A stretch of DNA of 10,734 nucleotides from assembly GCA_014384665.1 (NCBI GenBank), contig JACNFI010000420.1, positions 1 through 10,734 on the forward strand, given 5' to 3'. The stretch is from Candidatus Cloacimonadota bacterium. GTDB lineage: Bacteria > Cloacimonadota > Cloacimonadia > JGIOTU-2. The translations under genes and the position numbers were made by a program. Below, in pieces: positions 6,922-10,734 of the stretch. Each line of letters starts with the position of its first letter. Within the stretch, counting starts at the first letter, position 1. The notes under the pieces were generated by a model that made no database searches, was not told where the DNA came from, and saw only the letters and a list, made by a program, of their open reading frames with translations.

Positions 6922-6946
6922 AGATCCCTCGGAGAAATCTTTTTTT
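6922..6946 (+). terminator. Weak terminator candidate after the lipoprotein gene
   Basis: AGATCC and GG(AGAA)ATCT can pair imperfectly around a CTC loop (6922-6940) and run into a seven-T tract (6940-6946). The stem is bulged and short, so support is limited; its place about 100 bases past the lipoprotein stop is reasonable. It would separate this gene from the convergent minus-strand units. Confidence 0.3.
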
Positions 6947-6984
6947 GCAAATTTAAATCTTATGAAAAAAACCTTTTATGCACT

Positions 6985-6999
6985 CAGTAAATTTTACTG
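6985..6999 (-). terminator. Hairpin just after the murJ remnant; possible displaced terminator
   Basis: CAGTAAA (6985-6991) and TTTACTG (6993-6999) form a perfect inverted repeat 12 bases beyond the stop codon of the murJ 3' remnant on the minus strand. A T7 run follows, but only after about 13 bases, so it is not a canonical intrinsic terminator. It may be the original 3' structure of murJ, now separated from it by the toxin-antitoxin cassette. That is inference. Confidence 0.3.
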
Positions 7000-7011
7000 T
7001 CTTCCCCAATT

Positions 7012-7068
7012 TCAATCTTTCTTCAAAATCTGTACTAGCAACTTTGCAGATTCCACTTTCAATATCTT
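7012..7068 (-). pseudogene. Duplicated, diverged 3' end of murJ
   Basis: Read on the minus strand these 57 bases give KILKVESAKLLVQILKKD and a TGA stop. The last 19 codons of the intact murJ (7705-7761) give KILKVESAKLLVGVLRKE and TAG. The alignment is ungapped with 45 of 57 bases identical, and 29 of them (7037-7065 against 7730-7758) form one exact block. Four codon differences (AAG/AAA, CTA/CTT, GTA/GTT, TTG/TTA) are synonymous and others conservative, so this is a real coding end that diverged under selection elsewhere, not a recent exact copy. It starts one base after the toxin stop codon. Nothing of the rest of murJ is visible here. Confidence 0.8.
7037..7065. repeat. 29-bp exact direct repeat, left copy
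   Basis: Identical to 7730-7758, in the same orientation, 693 bp apart, bracketing the toxin-antitoxin operon. Similarity continues at lower identity to both sides within the 57-bp murJ ends. It is a candidate attachment-site core. Confidence 0.85.
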
Positions 7069-7069
7069 A

Positions 7070-7378
7070 TTACCTCTTTGATTTAATTCTTCTTATTAAT
7101 CTCTTATAAAATTCTTCTCGGGAACCTATCATTATAATAATTACTGTTAAGATATCACGCTCTACTTTATAAATAATACGATAATCCGTCTTTCTATAAA
7201 TAAAAGAATATTTCCGATAGTTTTTTAATTTCCCCCTAAGAGCAGGAAAGAAAAAAGGATTTTGGATAATTTTTGGTAAATGTTTGGTTCTAATCTTTTG
7301 TTGTAAATTAAAAGAAAATCTTTTTACATCTTTAACAACTGCTTTATGGAATTTTATTTTGTATTTATCTGATGCCAA
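7070..7378 (-). CDS. RelE/ParE-superfamily toxin
   Basis: Small basic toxin of a type II toxin-antitoxin pair, 102 residues. The fold signature is clear: an N-terminal basic helical region, then PALRGKLKNYRKYSFIYR (45-62), DYRIIYKV (65-72) and IGSREEFYKRL (84-94). Arg67, Arg87 and Tyr91 fall where RelE has its mRNA-cleavage residues, favouring an mRNA interferase over a ParE gyrase inhibitor, but this cannot be settled by eye. The start is TTG at 7378, supported by GAGGAAG (7383-7389 on the minus strand) with suitable spacing; no early ATG exists in frame. The gene overlaps the antitoxin 3' end by 25 bases, so translation is coupled. Its stop codon lies one base from the duplicated murJ end. 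Confidence 0.85.
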   Translation of the reverse strand: MASDKYKIKFHKAVVKDVKRFSFNLQQKIRTKHLPKIIQNPFFFPALRGKLKNYRKYSFIYRKTDYRIIYKVERDILTVIIIMIGSREEFYKRLIRRIKSKR

Positions 7379-7584
7379 AATTCTTCCTCAGCAATATATT
7401 CTTCATTCTTTGAAAGACGTTTTTTTACAGCTTCAGTAATAACAAAGTCTTCTAATAAATTAATCATTTTCAAAAAATCATCGACATCCAAGATAACTTC
7501 CCTAACATCTTTATCTTCATAAATAGTTTTAAGCGTTGTGAGATTTAATACACTTTTTATCCGTTTAAAATCTCTTTTCTGCAT
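7354..7584 (-). CDS. Antitoxin of the RelE/ParE-type pair
   Basis: 76-residue protein directly upstream of, and overlapping, the toxin: the usual antitoxin-first order, in which the antitoxin neutralises the toxin and the complex often represses its own promoter. The N-terminal third is basic (MQKRDFKRIK); the middle REVILDVDDFLKMINLLEDF (28-47) resembles the helix after the DNA-binding part of Phd/YefM or RelB proteins; the C-terminus is acidic (NEEYIAEEEF, 60-69), typical of the toxin-wrapping segment. I cannot assign a precise antitoxin family. The ATG at 7584 has AAAGG eight bases upstream. The call rests mostly on position, size, overlap and charge. Confidence 0.75.
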   Translation of the reverse strand: MQKRDFKRIKSVLNLTTLKTIYEDKDVREVILDVDDFLKMINLLEDFVITEAVKKRLSKNEEYIAEEEFWHQINTK

Positions 7585-7624
7585 AATTATAACCTTTTTT
7601 GTACCTTATAAACTTTAATATAAC

Positions 7625-7654
7625 AAAATAATTATCCATCATTATTAATGTCAA
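7625..7654 (-). promoter_or_regulatory. Candidate promoter of the toxin-antitoxin operon
   Basis: On the minus strand TTGACA (7649-7654) is followed after 18 bases by TATTTT (7625-7630), about 40 bases before the antitoxin ATG. This would let the operon be expressed independently of murJ. The -10 is weak and the surroundings are very AT-rich. Confidence 0.4.
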
Positions 7655-7704
7655 ATTTTAAAAGGTCTTTTATATTTTTTTCTCATCTACAAGTTTTTCA
7701 TTGG

Positions 7705-9270
7705 CTACTCTTTCCTTAAAACTCCAACAAGCAACTTTGCAGATTCCACTTTCAATATTTTCAAACCAATTACATAAATTATAAAAGAAATAATTAAAAC
7801 AATTATTATTTTAATCAATAAAAATAAACTACCAGTTAATTCAACAAAAATTGATATTCGCATAAGATGATATGCAACAACTCCAATAATTAATGATATT
7901 AAGGCAATTTTAAAAAAATCTATACAAATTTGTTTAATATTAACTTTACCAATTTTCTTTTCTAATGTTAAGAATAAAATGGTCGCCTGAATTGTCGCTG
8001 CAATAGAAGTTGCCAAAGCTAAACCTCGCAATTGCAAAAGTTGCATTAAAATGACATTTAAAATAATATTACAAATAACAGCAATAATTGATATTTTCAC
8101 AGGTGTTTTTGTATCCTTTAGAGCGAAAAATGCAGATGCAAATACCCTAACCAAACTATGTGAAATCAGGCCTATTGAATAGAAAGCGAGTGCATAAAAT
8201 GTCATTAAAAGTGCCTTCTCACCAAATTCTCCATGAAGGTAAATAAAAGAAATCATATCTCTGCCTATAACAAGAATCAATGCAATAATTGGAAGCATAA
8301 TAATTAGAATCAGATTAAATGCATCTTGAATAGATTTTTTTAATGCTGATATGTTATTAAATGCTGTATGTTTAGAAAAAAGTGGCAAGACTGCTGTGCC
8401 TATTGCAATACCAAATACACCAAGTGGCAATTGCATCAATCTATTTCCATACTGCAAAGCAGCAACACTTCCAGTTATCAATAATGATGCAAGAATTGTA
8501 TCAACAACAACATTAACTTCACGAATTCCCAAGCCGACAATGCAAGGAATCATCCTTTTCCAAACGGTTTTCAACTCTTTCTGTTTGAGATTTATATAAA
8601 ACTTTGTTTTGTATCCAATCTTTCTTATCAATGAATAATTAGCAATAAGCTGACAAATTCCGCCTAACAAAACTCCAAGCGAAAAAATATAAGCCTTATC
8701 TGCTATACTGGATTCAGTTACAAGAGCATAAACAATAACAGGAATAATAATTCCAAAATTGAGCATTATCGGGGAAAGAGATGGCAGAAAGAAAATAGAA
8801 TGGGCGTTCAAAATAGCTATTATAACTGAAGTTAGACCAATCAAGAAAAGATATGGGAAAAGAATTTGTGTCAGTTTGGCAGTTAATTCCTTTGCTTGTA
8901 GTTCAAATCCTGGTGCAATGATTTTAACTATTAAAGGAGCTAAAACAATTCCAATTCCAACAAGTATTATAAGGATAATTACTAAAATTGAAAGGAGATT
9001 TACTGCAAATTGAATTGCTTCTGCTTTAGATTTTCTCTCTTTAATTTCAGTGTAAATTGGTATAAATGCAGCTGCAAGAGCCCCTTCGCCAAAAAGTCCC
9101 CTTAACATATTTGGAATAACAAAAGCTACTCCGAAGCTATCTGCAACCCAGGTGGTACCCAAAAAATATGTTAAAACAATATCACGAAAAAGTCCAGAAA
9201 TACGGCTAAGAAATGTACCGCTGGAAATTTTGCCAACATTTCGGGTTAAATTGTCTGTCCTATTTTGCAT
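7705..9270 (-). CDS. murJ: Lipid II flippase MurJ (MVF family)
   Basis: Inner-membrane MOP-superfamily transporter that moves lipid II, the peptidoglycan precursor, from the cytoplasmic to the periplasmic leaflet. 521 residues, full length, with hydrophobic segments throughout, consistent with 14 transmembrane helices. Family hallmarks: SRISGLFRD (22-30), IPNMLRGLFGEGALAAAFIPIY (52-73; Arg23, Arg29 and Arg57 correspond to essential arginines of E. coli MurJ) and, mid-protein, GNRLMQLPLGVFGIAIGTAVLP. The ATG at 9270 gives a normal N-terminus; no Shine-Dalgarno is visible. It starts 43 bases after the htrA stop in the same direction, so co-transcription is likely. The 3' end contains the 29-bp sequence repeated beyond the adjacent toxin gene; the C-terminus itself reads as intact. 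Confidence 0.95.
   Translation of the reverse strand: MQNRTDNLTRNVGKISSGTFLSRISGLFRDIVLTYFLGTTWVADSFGVAFVIPNMLRGLFGEGALAAAFIPIYTEIKERKSKAEAIQFAVNLLSILVIILIILVGIGIVLAPLIVKIIAPGFELQAKELTAKLTQILFPYLFLIGLTSVIIAILNAHSIFFLPSLSPIMLNFGIIIPVIVYALVTESSIADKAYIFSLGVLLGGICQLIANYSLIRKIGYKTKFYINLKQKELKTVWKRMIPCIVGLGIREVNVVVDTILASLLITGSVAALQYGNRLMQLPLGVFGIAIGTAVLPLFSKHTAFNNISALKKSIQDAFNLILIIMLPIIALILVIGRDMISFIYLHGEFGEKALLMTFYALAFYSIGLISHSLVRVFASAFFALKDTKTPVKISIIAVICNIILNVILMQLLQLRGLALATSIAATIQATILFLTLEKKIGKVNIKQICIDFFKIALISLIIGVVAYHLMRISIFVELTGSLFLLIKIIIVLIISFIIYVIGLKILKVESAKLLVGVLRKE
7730..7758. repeat. 29-bp exact direct repeat, right copy inside murJ
   Basis: Codes for the ILKVESAKLL part of the MurJ C-terminus. 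Identical to 7037-7065; see that entry. Together the copies flank the toxin-antitoxin operon. Confidence 0.85.
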
Positions 9271-9272
9271 TT

Positions 9273-9320
9273 ATTATTATACGAGAGTAATATTCATTAA
9301 TAGCGCTTTCGTATTATAAT
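9273..9320. repeat. AT-rich inverted repeat in the htrA-murJ junction
   Basis: ATTATTATACGA (9273-9284) and TCGTATTATAAT (9309-9320) are inverted repeats with 11 of 12 positions matching and a 24-base spacer. The right arm covers the htrA stop codon, and the left arm ends three bases before the murJ ATG. It could be a processing hairpin or an operator. The low complexity makes chance possible, but the shared CGA ends argue a little against it. Confidence 0.35.
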
Positions 9321-10552
9321 TTAAAAAACGACCCTGAGCTGTCTTTATATTCTCTAATCGGTAATGTTTTTATTTCTTTCTTTCTATTTCGCAATATTTC
9401 AATTTTAAGTTCCTGCCCCACTCTTACATCAGAAACTGCAATCTCGGCATCATCAGCATTATCAATTACTTGTTCATTGATTTTAGTAATAATATCCCCT
9501 CTTTTCAATCCTGCTTCTTCAGCAGGTCCAGCTTTTTCAATATATGATACAAACACACCTTGTGATGATTTCAAGCCGAAATTATAAGCAATTTTAGGGG
9601 TAATATCTTGCACTTTAAAACCAAACCATATTGGACGGATTTTCCCATACTTTATAATTTCATGAGTGATACTTTTCACTCTATTAACTGGAATTGCAAA
9701 CCCTATTCCTAAACTTCCACCACTCTTTGTGAATATAAATGTATTTATACCAATCACTTCGCCATTGATGTTAACAAGTGGTCCACCACTGTTTCCTGGA
9801 TTTATCGCAGCATCACTTTGAATCATCTTTTTGTAAACCTTATTATTTTCTGATATATGGAAATTTCTGTCAATGGCAGAGATAACTCCAACTGTTACCG
9901 TAGGTTTTGAATCTTTAATAAGAAAGCCAAAGGGGTTACCAATTGCTATTGTCCATTCACCAATTATAATCTCATCAGAGTCTCCAAGCATTGCATAAGG
10001 AAGATTCTTGCCAGATATCTTCACAACTGCAATATCATTCACATCATCGTTTCCAATGAGCACTCCATCAAAACTACTTCCATCAGCAAGAGTGACTTTT
10101 ATCTTTGATGCATTTTTTACAACATGGCTATTTGTAATAATATAACCATCTTCGCTTATAATTACACCAGAGCCTAAACTTTTAACCTCTCTTTCATATT
10201 GCCTTGGAAGGAATCCTCTGAAAAAATCATCAAAGAAGAAAGAGTGAAAAGGTTCATTACGAACTACCTCTGTTTTGATTACATTAACACTAACAACTGA
10301 TGGCTTAACAAGTTCTACAGAACGAGTAATAGCATTTTCTCTGGAAACAATTATCTTCTGGTTCTCAAGAATTCTTCTCTCAGTTTTTGTGTCATTTGAA
10401 TCTAATATTGCTTTTTCTGGGCGCGAACTTAATACCTCCAATACTTGGGTGTGTGGTTCTGGAAAATTACTTTTGTTTATAAAATACCGTATAACTGCAA
10501 TATTTAACAAAACTATTATAAGAACTAATAATATAACATTTTTTTTCTGCAT
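9314..10552 (-). CDS. htrA: HtrA/DegP-type periplasmic serine protease
   Basis: Envelope quality-control protease or chaperone, 412 residues. Residues 6-24 form a hydrophobic signal/anchor with no obvious cleavage site, so a membrane-tethered, periplasm-facing enzyme is likely. The trypsin-like domain (about 75-300) has the full triad: His143 (TNSHVV), Asp173 (VNDIAVVK), Ser255 (NPGNSGGPL). A Phe-rich FHSFFFDDFFRGF loop (102-114) resembles the LA loop region of DegP-like proteins. A single PDZ domain (about 305-395, with GVFV, AGPAEEAGLKRGDII) follows, whereas DegP and DegQ have two, so the layout is nearer DegS or a short HtrA. The ATG has GAGG six bases upstream. It is first in a probable operon with murJ. 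Confidence 0.93.
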   Translation of the reverse strand: MQKKNVILLVLIIVLLNIAVIRYFINKSNFPEPHTQVLEVLSSRPEKAILDSNDTKTERRILENQKIIVSRENAITRSVELVKPSVVSVNVIKTEVVRNEPFHSFFFDDFFRGFLPRQYEREVKSLGSGVIISEDGYIITNSHVVKNASKIKVTLADGSSFDGVLIGNDDVNDIAVVKISGKNLPYAMLGDSDEIIIGEWTIAIGNPFGFLIKDSKPTVTVGVISAIDRNFHISENNKVYKKMIQSDAAINPGNSGGPLVNINGEVIGINTFIFTKSGGSLGIGFAIPVNRVKSITHEIIKYGKIRPIWFGFKVQDITPKIAYNFGLKSSQGVFVSYIEKAGPAEEAGLKRGDIITKINEQVIDNADDAEIAVSDVRVGQELKIEILRNRKKEIKTLPIREYKDSSGSFFKL

Positions 10553-10558
10553 TTATAT

Positions 10559-10562
10559 CCTC
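10559..10562 (-). promoter_or_regulatory. RBS of htrA
   Basis: GAGG on the minus strand, six bases before ATG 10552, supports that start. No promoter with two good boxes could be picked in the AT-rich 10553-10631. Confidence 0.65.
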
Positions 10563-10631
10563 TATAATGAACCATTAACAATATATTCTGATTATTATGC
10601 AAGTTTTTTATACAATATATGAATCCACTAT

Positions 10632-10650
10632 AAAAACCATTAAAATGGTT
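10632..10650 (-). terminator. Terminator-like hairpin upstream of htrA
   Basis: On the minus strand AACCATT-TT-AATGGTT runs into a T tract: a 7-bp stem then TTTTT. It could end a minus-strand gene lying right of the window, insulating htrA from it. It matches the left-edge hairpin (12-30) at 16 of 19 positions, with a compensatory pair change. The stem is AT-rich, so its strength is doubtful. Confidence 0.4.
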
Positions 10651-10734
10651 AAAATGGGCTTATTGGGTTATGTTTCCCACCCTCTGTGCCAAGATGACAC
10701 TGGACATTTTTCGACACTAATTTAGTGTAGAAAA
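10651..10734. other. Right-edge intergenic sequence
   Basis: Holds a 6-bp perfect inverted repeat ACACTA/TAGTGT (10714-10719 and 10723-10728) and two GACACT copies (10696-10701, 10713-10718). A minus-strand frame is open from the edge to a TAA at 10649-10651, but its 27 codons resemble no protein I know. Unassigned. Confidence 0.3.

Noticed and set aside
7070..7584. Reading the TA pair as a phage or abortive-infection locus
   Set aside because: No phage genes, integrase or larger defence genes are next to it; only the TA pair and the murJ repeats can be supported.
10275..10622. Plus-strand open frame opposite the htrA N-terminus
   Set aside because: Antisense shadow of htrA and its leader; low-complexity translation without a credible start context.
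10649..10732. Minus-strand open frame entering from the right edge (27 codons and TAA)
   Set aside because: No recognisable protein sequence and too short to separate from chance; the stop overlaps the terminator-like hairpin.

Overview
The window looks like AT-rich chromosomal DNA from a Gram-negative (two-membrane) bacterium. Evidence for an outer membrane: an exported protein ending in a beta-barrel-type C-terminal strand, a lipoprotein with a clean lipobox, an MlaE/MlaF lipid-transport pair and a periplasmic HtrA protease. Low G+C, an MlaE with an N-terminal STAS domain, and several palindromic intergenic repeats would fit an uncultured FCB-group-like lineage (Cloacimonadota-like, for example). 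That placement is an impression, not a result. No rRNA, tRNA, CRISPR array, integrase or transposase was recognised.

Layout. Positions 1-500 carry no convincing gene but hold three palindromic structures. Positions 501-4131 (minus strand) form a probable operon: an exported protein with two Ig-like repeats and a putative beta-barrel, then a STAS-MlaE permease one base after it, then, beyond a 249-bp gap filled by a large inverted repeat, the MlaF ATPase. No MCE/MlaD gene is visible. Positions 4315-5808 (minus) encode a complete GH77 4-alpha-glucanotransferase. It diverges from a plus-strand lipoprotein of unknown function (5956-6822) across a 147-bp promoter region.

Positions 7012-9270 hold the most unusual structure. 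murJ (minus) is intact and ends at 7705. Immediately downstream lies a small RelE/ParE-type toxin-antitoxin operon, and immediately after the toxin stop codon there is a second, diverged copy of the last 19 codons of murJ (7012-7068). The two murJ ends share an exact 29-bp direct repeat. This looks like a toxin-antitoxin cassette that entered at the murJ 3' end and left a gene end on each side, although no recombinase is present.

Upstream of murJ, and probably in the same transcription unit, is an HtrA/DegP-type serine protease (9314-10552). The right edge (10553-10734) holds a terminator-like hairpin on the minus strand. It matches the hairpin at the left edge in 16 of 19 positions, and two of the three differences are a compensatory base-pair change.

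Most of the envelope genes share a theme: lipid trafficking (barrel protein, MlaE, MlaF), peptidoglycan precursor flipping (MurJ) and periplasmic protein quality control (HtrA). Strong Shine-Dalgarno sequences appear mainly at first genes of units (2584-4131, 5956-6822, 9314-10552), while the internal or following genes mlaE, mlaF and murJ have none that I can see.
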